A DNA stretch of 64,000 bases, from NCBI RefSeq assembly GCF_008704655.1, contig NZ_CP023688.1, forward strand, positions 3,286,001 to 3,350,000, given 5' to 3'. This document shows, in pieces, positions 39,882-46,520 of this stretch. Below the pieces are notes generated by a model. That model saw nothing but the letters and a program-made list of their open reading frames with translations, was not told where the DNA came from and did no database searches. Source of the stretch: Streptomyces rimosus (lineage in GTDB: Bacteria > Actinomycetota > Actinomycetes > Streptomycetales > Streptomycetaceae). How positions within the stretch are numbered: position 1 is the first letter of the stretch; the number at the start of each line of letters is the position of its first letter. Made by a program: the position numbers and the translations under genes.

Positions 39882-41639
39882 TCAGCGCCCGTCCGGGAAC
39901 GGCCAGGCGTTGGGCCGGCAGGTCGCGCCGTCGGTGGTCAGGAACTTGGTCTGCTGCATCATCACCGGCGCCAGGGCGCCCTGCCGCGTGCAGCTCTCGT
40001 GGTTGTGCCCGAGCCGGTGGCCCACCTCGTGGTTGATGAGCATCTGCCGGTAGGCGTGCATCTTGTCCGGCCCGTAGGTCTTGGCGCCCTGCGCCCACCG
40101 GTACGCGTTGATCATGACGCGTTCGGTCGCCGCGGAGTCGCACGACACGTTGTCCTGGGTCGTGTCGAGACCGGATTTGGCGCACCACTTGGCGGTGGTG
40201 CCCGGGCTGGCCAGTGTGATGACGAAGTCGGCGCGGCCGGAACCCACCCGCTCGAACGTGCGCTGTCCGCCGTGCGCCCAGCTCCGCTCGTCGTTGAGGG
40301 TCTTGTGCACCGCGTCGGCGAACAGCTGACCGTCGAGGCCCATGCCCGCCTCGATGTCCACCCGGTAGCGCCAGACCCGGCCGTGGCCGGGCGCCTTGGC
40401 GTCCCCGCCGACCGGCTCGAACCGCCCGGAGGCCGTCAGCTTCTCGTCCAGCGGGAAGACCTGCGCCATCTTCTGGTCGTAGGTGGCGGGGGCCGCCTGC
40501 TGCGTCGGCCGCGTCTGCGAGCGCGAGGCCCCGGCGCCGTCGGCCGTACGGTCCCCCTCGCCCAGCGCCTGCGGCTTGCCGTCGTCCTGCTGCTGCTCGG
40601 CGACCTGCCCGGCCACCACGACCGCGAGCACGGTCGTCACGGCCGCCGCGGCGACGCCGGTGAACGTACGGCCCTTGGCGCCCTTCTTGCCGGGGCCGGG
40701 CCGGTCCCCCTCGGCTTCGAGTCCGCCCAGGTCCATGTCCTCGTACGGCTCGTACGGTTCGCCGTGCGCCCCGTCGGCCGCGTACCCGAAGGCCCCCGGC
40801 CGCCCGGCGGTAGGCACCGGTCCGCGCCCCGGGGCACCGGCCGCGAACACATCGTCGTCCACGTCCTCAAGAGCGCCGGGCCGCTGCCCGGCCGACATCC
40901 GGTCGAAGGCGTCCACGTAGTCCTGGCGTGGCGCCGGGACGCGGCCCTGGGCGGCGAGCGGCGCTCCGAGCGACCCGGCGCCCGTGGTGGTGGGGCCGTT
41001 GGGAGCCGATGGGCTGCCGGGGGCTGCGGACGGACCGCTGGACGCTGTGCTGCCCGGGGCCGGTTCGGGGGCGGGCCGGGCCGCGGCGCCCTCGCCGGTG
41101 TCGTTCCCGAAGGGGGTGAATCCGTGTGCCGGGGTGGCCGAACCGGACGGGGTGGAGGGCGTCGTCTGCGGTCCGCCGCGCGGGCGCGGCACACGCGGTG
41201 GGCCCTGAGGGGCCTGTGGTGTGGCCTGCGGCGTACCCGGAACCGGGTTGCGTGCCGACGTACGCGCCGGTCCGTGCCCCGGCGCGGGGTGCCCGAATCC
41301 GTACCGGAGTGCGCCCTGCGCGGGCCCGTGCTCGGGCGCGCGCTGCTGCGGCATCGGCCGGGACGCTCCGCGCGCGGACGTGCCCCGGGGTACGCCCGGG
41401 ACGGCGCCCGCCTCGGCGGACGTACCGCCGTCGGCCCCGGCTCCGGTCTCCGTACCCGTACGCGCATCCGTACGCGCATCCGCCCCGGCCTCCGCGCGGC
41501 GGCGCCGGCGGCCCGTGCCCGGTCCGGGAGCGGGTACGGCGCCACCAGCCGCGCCGGGCCCGCTCGCGCCGTCCACCTCAGCTATTCCGGAGGTGTCACC
41601 GGCGGTTGCGGCCGGACCCCGGCGGCTGTGACGTCCCAC
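39882..41639 (-). CDS. DUF3152 secreted metallopeptidase-like protein
   Basis: A 585-residue protein. Residues 1-310 are a disordered Pro/Gly/Ala/Arg region, one membrane helix follows near 325-345 (GVAAAAVTTVLAVVVAGQV), and the C-terminal 200 residues are the DUF3152 domain. That domain contains HEVGHRLGHNH, an exact HExxHxxGxxH zinc motif of metzincin peptidases, followed by APVMMQQT, similar to a Met-turn. It is therefore probably a membrane-anchored extracellular peptidase with a long cytoplasmic tail. GTG start. A DUF3152 gene next to TetR and moeZ is also found in mycobacteria, as I recall. Confidence 0.85.
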   Translation of the reverse strand: MGRHSRRGPAATAGDTSGIAEVDGASGPGAAGGAVPAPGPGTGRRRRRAEAGADARTDARTGTETGAGADGGTSAEAGAVPGVPRGTSARGASRPMPQQRAPEHGPAQGALRYGFGHPAPGHGPARTSARNPVPGTPQATPQAPQGPPRVPRPRGGPQTTPSTPSGSATPAHGFTPFGNDTGEGAAARPAPEPAPGSTASSGPSAAPGSPSAPNGPTTTGAGSLGAPLAAQGRVPAPRQDYVDAFDRMSAGQRPGALEDVDDDVFAAGAPGRGPVPTAGRPGAFGYAADGAHGEPYEPYEDMDLGGLEAEGDRPGPGKKGAKGRTFTGVAAAAVTTVLAVVVAGQVAEQQQDDGKPQALGEGDRTADGAGASRSQTRPTQQAAPATYDQKMAQVFPLDEKLTASGRFEPVGGDAKAPGHGRVWRYRVDIEAGMGLDGQLFADAVHKTLNDERSWAHGGQRTFERVGSGRADFVITLASPGTTAKWCAKSGLDTTQDNVSCDSAATERVMINAYRWAQGAKTYGPDKMHAYRQMLINHEVGHRLGHNHESCTRQGALAPVMMQQTKFLTTDGATCRPNAWPFPDGR

Positions 41640-41647
41640 TCGGCCTG

Positions 41648-42700
41648 TCAGCTCCTACCCACGTCGCCGGACACGGCCCCGGCGGCGGACCGTACCGCCC
41701 CGGCGCTCCCGTCCGCCCCGGCCGCGCCCCGCGCGGCCGCTTCGTCGTCCAACAGCTCGCGGAAGGCCCGCGCCACCGTTTCCGGGCACTCCATCATCGC
41801 CACGTGCCCCGCCTCCGGCAGCGTCAGCAGCCGGGAGCCGCGGAAAGCGGCGGCCGCCCGGCGTGCCATACGGAAGGAGACCAGGCGATCGCGCCCACCG
41901 TAGACGAGAAGCGTGGGCGCGAGCACCCGCTGCGCCTGCCGCCACAGATTGTGCTGCCCGCCGAGCGTGTACGCATTGACGATGCCCCGTGCCGAACGGG
42001 TCATCACCTCCCAGAAGTACGGGAGTTCGAGACGCCGTGCGTATTCCTCGGCGGCGGCGGTGAAGCCGTCCGGGGTCACCAGCGCCGGATCGCCGTAACA
42101 CAGGGCGAGCACCTCACGGGTGCGCCGCTCCGGCGTCCAGTCCCGCGTCAGCCGGCTGAACAGCCGGGTCACGCCCGGAACCGCGAGCAGCCCGGTCGGC
42201 ACCGCGGTCAGCTGCGGCCGCAGCTCGGGCAGCGCGGGCGAGATCAGCGTCAGGGTCCGCACCAGGTCCGGGCGGACCGCCGCCACGCGGGTGACCGCCG
42301 CGCCGCCCATCGAGTTGCCCACCAGGTGGACGGGGCCGCGGCCGCTCGCGTCCAGATAGCGGATGACCGCCCGCGCCTGCGCGGAGACCGAGTAGTCGCC
42401 GTCGTCCGGCGGCGGCGCGTCGCCGAAGCCGGGGAGGTCCAGCGCCTCGCCGTCGACCCGGTCGGCGAGCAGCGGCATCAGCGCGGACCAGTTCTGGGAG
42501 GAGCCGCCGAGGCCGTGGACGTACAGCGCGGGCGGCAGTCCGGCGCGCTTGCCGGGCACCCCCCGCACGCTCAGCGTCAGGCCGGGCAGGCTCACGGAAC
42601 GCACCGTCTCCCCAGCGCCGACACGCGAGGGACGGCCCGCCGGGGGCACCGGGAGCACGGCGCGGGTGTCCGGCGATCCGGTCGACTCCGTCGAAGACAT
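41648..42700 (-). CDS. Alpha/beta hydrolase
   Basis: A 350-residue alpha/beta-hydrolase. The oxyanion strand is YVHGLGGSSQNW, the nucleophile elbow GNSMGG (catalytic Ser), the late Asp lies in LLVYGGRDRLVSF and the His in LPEAGHVAMMECPE. It is probably a cytosolic esterase or lipase of unknown substrate. The stop is 8 bases before the DUF3152 start, so they are likely co-transcribed. There is no ribosome site; TAACAT lies 6 bases before the ATG, suggesting a leaderless mRNA. Confidence 0.9.
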   Translation of the reverse strand: MSSTESTGSPDTRAVLPVPPAGRPSRVGAGETVRSVSLPGLTLSVRGVPGKRAGLPPALYVHGLGGSSQNWSALMPLLADRVDGEALDLPGFGDAPPPDDGDYSVSAQARAVIRYLDASGRGPVHLVGNSMGGAAVTRVAAVRPDLVRTLTLISPALPELRPQLTAVPTGLLAVPGVTRLFSRLTRDWTPERRTREVLALCYGDPALVTPDGFTAAAEEYARRLELPYFWEVMTRSARGIVNAYTLGGQHNLWRQAQRVLAPTLLVYGGRDRLVSFRMARRAAAAFRGSRLLTLPEAGHVAMMECPETVARAFRELLDDEAAARGAAGADGSAGAVRSAAGAVSGDVGRS

Positions 42701-42706
42701 GCGTCG

Positions 42707-42752
42707 ATGTTACGAGACGATCACGCCGCCGATCGTGTGTTCGCGCTCACAC
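42707..42752. promoter_or_regulatory. Leaderless -10 box and short inverted repeat, divergent promoter region
   Basis: On the minus strand TAACAT (42707-42712) precedes the hydrolase ATG by 6 bases. Nearby GTGTG and CACAC flank 8 bases (42735-42752), a possible operator given the TetR gene close by. The operator call is speculative. Confidence 0.35.
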
Positions 42753-42873
42753 ACCACATCGCATTTCGGAACCCGCTCTCTTAGGCTCGGGCGTGAAGGG
42801 CACCCGTGTGATGAGCGCTCGCGTGCGGGCACTCGCCCTGGCCTCCGTAGTACGTGAGAGAAAGGGAGCCACC

Positions 42874-43092
42874 ATGCCCGTCGACCCGACCGACCCGGAC
42901 ACCTTCGAGGACGAGACGGAAGCCGCCGAGTTCGACGTCGAGGCGCCGGAGGCGGACGCCGCCGAACAGCACACCGACGTCGGCCACGCGCAGGACGACC
43001 CGCTGACCGGCATCGATCCGGCCGTCGCGAACGAGGCGGACATCGCCGAGCAGGCCCGTGTCGTGGATCTCGACGAAGACGATTACCGATGA
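42874..43092 (+). CDS. Small acidic protein, unknown function
   Basis: A 72-residue, very acidic protein (start MPVDPTDPDTFEDETEAAEF) with over a quarter Asp plus Glu and almost no hydrophobic core, so probably disordered. It has a good ribosome site, AAGGGAG, 6 bases before the ATG. It sits between the divergent hydrolase promoter and the TetR gene. No family is recognised with confidence; it resembles short acidic Streptomyces hypotheticals. Confidence 0.7.
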   Translation: MPVDPTDPDTFEDETEAAEFDVEAPEADAAEQHTDVGHAQDDPLTGIDPAVANEADIAEQARVVDLDEDDYR

Positions 43093-43234
43093 CCTGGGGC
43101 CATATGTCGGCTTCCCACAGCGTTCGGCGGCAGATTTTCTCGCCCGCGACCGCGCGCGGCCGGGTTACCCAAAAGTACGATGGCGGGCGCGGCGCGTGCG
43201 TACGCCGCGGACGGAACAACACCTGGGAGGCAGC

Positions 43235-43876
43235 GTGAGCGCCATCGAGCAGACCGAGGCGGCACGCCCGCGGGGCACGCGCCTGCCACGCCGAGCCCGG
43301 CGCAACCAGCTCCTGGGCGCGGCCCAGGAGGTCTTCGTGGCGCAGGGCTACCACGCGGCCGCGATGGACGACATCGCCGAGCGCGCCGGTGTCAGCAAGC
43401 CCGTGCTCTACCAGCACTTCCCGGGCAAGCTCGACCTCTACCTGGCCCTCCTGGACCAGCACTGCGAGGCGCTGCTGCAGTCCGTGCGCAGCGCGCTGGC
43501 CTCGACGACCGACAACAAGCAGCGCGTCGCCGCGACGATGGACGCCTACTTCGCGTACGTCGAGGACCCGGGCGGCGCCTTCCGCCTCGTCTTCGAGTCC
43601 GACCTGACCAACGAGCCCGCCGTGCGCGAGCGGGTGGACAAGGTCTCCCTGGAGTGCGCCGAGGCGATCAGCGAGGTCATCGCCGAGGACACCGGCCTGT
43701 CCAAGGACGAGTCGATGCTGCTGGCCGTCGGGCTGGGCGGCGTCTCGCAGGTGGTCGCGCGCTACTGGCTCTCCTCGGAGAGCACCGTGCCGCGCGAGAC
43801 CGCCGTCCAGCTGCTGACCTCGCTCGCCTGGAAGGGCATCGCGGGCTTCCCGCTGCACGGCGCCGACGGGCAGTGA
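43235..43876 (+). CDS. TetR family transcriptional regulator
   Basis: A 213-residue regulator. The N-terminal DNA-binding domain (residues about 20-65) includes RRNQLLGAAQEVFVAQGYHA and the recognition region ISKP-like VSKPVLYQHFPGK. The remainder is a helical ligand-binding and dimer domain with FRLVFESDL. GGGAGG lies 4 bases before the GTG start. It is followed by DUF3107, as in mycobacteria, where the TetR/DUF3107 pair is conserved. Target genes cannot be inferred from the window. Confidence 0.93.
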   Translation: MSAIEQTEAARPRGTRLPRRARRNQLLGAAQEVFVAQGYHAAAMDDIAERAGVSKPVLYQHFPGKLDLYLALLDQHCEALLQSVRSALASTTDNKQRVAATMDAYFAYVEDPGGAFRLVFESDLTNEPAVRERVDKVSLECAEAISEVIAEDTGLSKDESMLLAVGLGGVSQVVARYWLSSESTVPRETAVQLLTSLAWKGIAGFPLHGADGQ

Positions 43877-43890
43877 GCGCCACCGTGCGT

Positions 43891-43997
43891 CGGTGAACTC
43901 CGCCACAGGTCGGTGAACTCCGCCGCGAGCCGGCGTGAACTCCGCCATGGGCCGGTGAGCTCCGCCGTCGGCCGGTGAGCTCCGCCATGGGCGGGTG
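43891..43997. repeat. Tandem ~20-bp repeat after the TetR gene
   Basis: Five imperfect copies of a unit like CGGTGAACTCCGCCATGGGC stand head to tail just after the TetR stop codon. Copies 4 and 5 have GAGCTCC instead of GAACTCC. Confidence 0.85.
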
Positions 43998-44183
43998 GGC
44001 CGGACGGAACCCGAGGCCGCCTCCGGTGGCCGCCGCGCCTGCCGGGTGTTCGCTGCGGGCGTGCTCCGCGGCGTCACTGTCCGTCCGCGTACCGGGCTAA
44101 TGTGTGCTGGGTACGGCGCGGATCACCGCGCACCTGCCCCATGGCCCGGCCAAGGGGACCGAGACCGTCGGAGGGACAAAGCC

Positions 44184-44411
44184 GTGGAGGTCAAGATCGG
44201 CGTGCAGCACGCGCCCCGCGAGATCGTTCTGGAGAGCGGGCAGACCGCCGAGGACGTCGAGCGAGCGGTGGCGGACGCACTGGGCGGCAAGACGGAACTG
44301 CTGAGCCTCGTGGACGAGCACGGCCGCAAGGTCCTGGTGCCGGCGGACCGGCTGGCCTACGTGGAGATCGGCGAGCAGACCACGCGCAAGGTCGGTTTCG
44401 GCACGCTGTAG
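44184..44411 (+). CDS. DUF3107 protein
   Basis: A 75-residue single-domain protein (start MEVKIGVQHAPREIVLESGQ) covering the whole DUF3107 family, small actinobacterial ATP-binding-like or ubiquitin-sized proteins of unknown role. Typical features are VERAVADAL in the first helix and the closing YVEIGEQTTRKVGFG. GGAGGGAC lies 7 bases before the GTG start. It lies downstream of the TetR regulator with a 300-base interval. Confidence 0.88.
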   Translation: MEVKIGVQHAPREIVLESGQTAEDVERAVADALGGKTELLSLVDEHGRKVLVPADRLAYVEIGEQTTRKVGFGTL

Positions 44412-44450
44412 TCGGCCGCGGGCCCCTGGAAGGCCCGCGCGCACGCGTAA

Positions 44451-44491
44451 CGAGCGGCGGCCCGGAGAGATCGTCTCCGGGCCGCCGCTCG
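44451..44491. terminator. Strong hairpin terminator after DUF3107
   Basis: A perfect 18-bp stem (CGAGCGGCGGCCCGGAGA and complement) with a 5-base loop, 40 bases after the stop codon. No T-run, but the longest perfect stem in the window. Confidence 0.85.
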
Positions 44492-44613
44492 TCGTACGAG
44501 ACCCTTCGCCGACCGGGTGCGCCGACGAGGGTTGCCGCGCATTCCCGCTGGGTACGACGGCCTACGACCGATTTGTGTCGTCCAACCGGTCGCTACCGCG
44601 GGAGGGATAAACC

Positions 44614-44898
44614 ATGGTCTGGGAAGCTCTCGGTTCCGTGCTCGTCGGACTCGTCATCGCACTCGCCGCCACCCACTGGCTGCCCGGCCGCTTCCCCGCC
44701 CGCCTCCTCACCCTGGCCACCGGCCCCGCCGCGGCCCTCCTGGGCGCCTTCCTCGCCCACTCCATCCTCGGCCCCGGCCACTTCGTCCACACGCTGCTGG
44801 CCGCCGCCGGACTCAGCGCGGCGATGCTGTCACTGCTGGTACGACCGCGCGGCAGGCTGGTGCGGGGCGTGGCGGAGCGGGGCCTGTCCGGCGTTTGA
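44614..44898 (+). CDS. Small membrane protein, unknown function
   Basis: A 94-residue protein with three hydrophobic helices (VLVGLVIALAATHWLPG, LTLATGPAAALLGAFLAHS, LLAAAGLSAAMLSLLV) and a basic C-terminus. It resembles short YeaQ/GlsB-like integral proteins in size, but the signature glycines are not clear enough for that name. GGGAGGG precedes the ATG. Its 3' end runs directly into the repeat field: the last codons (GLSGV) are encoded by a decayed repeat unit. Confidence 0.75.
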   Translation: MVWEALGSVLVGLVIALAATHWLPGRFPARLLTLATGPAAALLGAFLAHSILGPGHFVHTLLAAAGLSAAMLSLLVRPRGRLVRGVAERGLSGV

Positions 44899-45391
44899 GA
44901 AGGGGCGGAGGAAGATCGAACCGCCCCCGCGCCTGAGGACGAGCGAAGCGGGAACGCCCCGCCGGGCGGGTGAGGGAGCGGACGAGACCGAACCAGCGCG
45001 TGCGGCCCCTGGGGACGAGCGAAGCAAATCCAGCCGAGCGGGCGCTTGAGCACCAGCGAAGCGAAACCAGCGCGTCCGGCCCTTGGGGGACGAGCCAAGC
45101 AAATTCAGCCCGTCCGGCGCTCAAGGACGAGCAAAGCGAAACCAGCCCGTCCGGCCCTTGGGGACAGGCGAAGCAAAACCAGCCCGTCCAGCGCCTGGGA
45201 ACGAGCCAAGCAAAACCAGCTCGCCCGGCCCTTGGGGGACAGGCGAAGCAAAACCAGCTTGCCCGGCCCTTGGGGACGAGCCAAGCGCATCCAGCCCGTC
45301 CGGCGCTTGAGGACGCCCGCCGCAGGCGACACCCCCGCGACAGGAGGGGGCCGGCCACCACAAGACCGACCCCCCGGCCGCTGCGCGGCCG
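44899..45391. other. Gene-free repeat field
   Basis: 493 bases between convergent genes with no credible coding sequence. Most is a tandem repeat (listed separately); open frames across it on both strands encode the repeat and are not genes. Confidence 0.75.
44991..45318. repeat. Nine-copy ~37-bp tandem repeat
   Basis: Nine diverged copies of a 37-38 base unit of the form AGCCCGTCCGGCSCTTGRGG-ACGAGCGAAGCRAAACC. Two sub-types alternate, one with GGCGCTTGAGGACGAGC and one with GGCCCTTGGGGACAGGC or -GAGCC. Decayed half-units precede it from about 44885. Single copies of this unit are common between Streptomyces genes, usually as terminal decorations; a nine-fold array is unusual. Confidence 0.9.
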
Positions 45392-46138
45392 TTACGCGGC
45401 CAAGCCCAGCGCAGCCATCCGCTTCGTGTGCGCCTCCGTGATCCGCGAGAACATCCGCCCGACCTCGGCCAGATCGAACCCGTCGGCGACGCCGCCGACC
45501 AGCATGGTCGACAGCGAGTCCCGCTCGGCGACGACCCGCTGCGCCTGGGACAGCGCCTCGCCCATCAGCCGCCGCGCCCACAGCGCCAGCCGTCCGCCGA
45601 CCCGCGGCTCGGCCTCGATCGCGGCCCGTACCTTCTCGACCGCGAACGTCGCGTGCCCGGTGTCGTCGAGGACGCCGAGCACCAGGTCGCGGGTGTCGGA
45701 GTCGAGCCGGGCCGCCACCTCCCGGTAGAAGTCGCTGGCGATCGAGTCGCCGACGTACGCCTTGACCAGGCCCTCCAGCCAGTCGGACGGCGCCGTCTGC
45801 CGGTGGAACTCGTCCAGCGCCGCGGCGAACGGCTCCATGGCCTCGTTCGGCTCCGCCTGGATCTCCGCGAGCCGGTCCCGCAGCCGCTCGAAGTGATGGA
45901 ATTCGGCCGACGCCATCTTGGCCAGCTCCGCCTTGTCGTCCATCGTCGGCGCCAGCTTCGCGTCCTCCGCGAGCCGCTCGAAGGCGGACAGCTCCCCGTA
46001 GGCGAGCGCTCCGAGCAGGTCGATGACGGCGGCCCGGTACTGCGGTTCCTCGGAGGCCGCGGCCCAGTCCTGGGCGGCGATCCCGGTGTGTTCTTGCGCG
46101 TCGTCGGCGGTCTGCGCTGCGTTGTCAGGCGTCTCCAT
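45392..46138 (-). CDS. Ferritin-like fold protein
   Basis: A 248-residue all-helical protein of the ferritin-like superfamily. Candidate iron ligands are in YGELSAFERLAED and MASAEFHHFERLRD, an E...ExxH arrangement, with further acidic helices later (DDTGHATFAVEKV). Actinobacterial orthologues are annotated as ferritin-like with unknown substrate; a role as hydroxylase or iron-binding protein is inference. No ribosome site; TATTGT lies 7 bases before the ATG, implying a leaderless mRNA. It is divergent from the RhlE-type helicase, an order shared with mycobacteria. Confidence 0.85.
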   Translation of the reverse strand: METPDNAAQTADDAQEHTGIAAQDWAAASEEPQYRAAVIDLLGALAYGELSAFERLAEDAKLAPTMDDKAELAKMASAEFHHFERLRDRLAEIQAEPNEAMEPFAAALDEFHRQTAPSDWLEGLVKAYVGDSIASDFYREVAARLDSDTRDLVLGVLDDTGHATFAVEKVRAAIEAEPRVGGRLALWARRLMGEALSQAQRVVAERDSLSTMLVGGVADGFDLAEVGRMFSRITEAHTKRMAALGLAA

Positions 46139-46520
46139 GCAGCGCACAATAGCCCGCCCCGCAACCGGGGGAAGTGGCTGGTCAGCCACTCCCGTCCCAC
46201 CCGACCGAACGATTGCCCGGACACACGTGTGGCCATCCGGGGTATGGTGGTAATGCGCCCGCCGAGTATCGGTGGGTTGTTCCACGCATGCGGATGCCCG
46301 GTCGGTGGCCCGATCGGCTCCAACCCGACCGCCCTCTTTCGCGGCGCGTACGCGACGTACGCACAGCGGGAGGGACACCGCTCGCGGTTCGAGTGCTTGC
46401 GCGAAGGCAGTGGTCCCGCGCCGTCCCGGCCGATCGAGGCCGGCCCCGTACGAAACCGTGCGAGGCGCGGTACGACCCCCTTGGCCGCCTCGTGCCGCGT
46501 CTCACAGAAGAGGCAAGATT
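46139..46520. other. Divergent promoter region and long helicase leader
   Basis: 382 bases without a gene. It contains the ferritin-like gene promoter (TATTGT at 46146-46151 on the minus strand), two palindromes and a probable 250-base 5' leader for the helicase gene. Long leaders are usual for autoregulated or cold-responsive RNA helicases. Confidence 0.5.
46173..46190. promoter_or_regulatory. Palindrome AGTGGCTG-GT-CAGCCACT
   Basis: Two 8-base arms form a perfect inverted repeat around GT, close to the ferritin-like promoter. A second palindrome, CACACGTGTG, lies at 46222-46231. They may be operators or RNA hairpins. Confidence 0.45.

Noticed and set aside
44991..45318. CRISPR array
   Set aside because: Units abut without unique spacers, copies are diverged along their whole length and no cas genes are present.
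44813..45728. Several open frames across the 37-bp repeat field on both strands
   Set aside because: They translate the repeat into periodic peptides (for example PARPALG...). The DNA repeat explains the openness.
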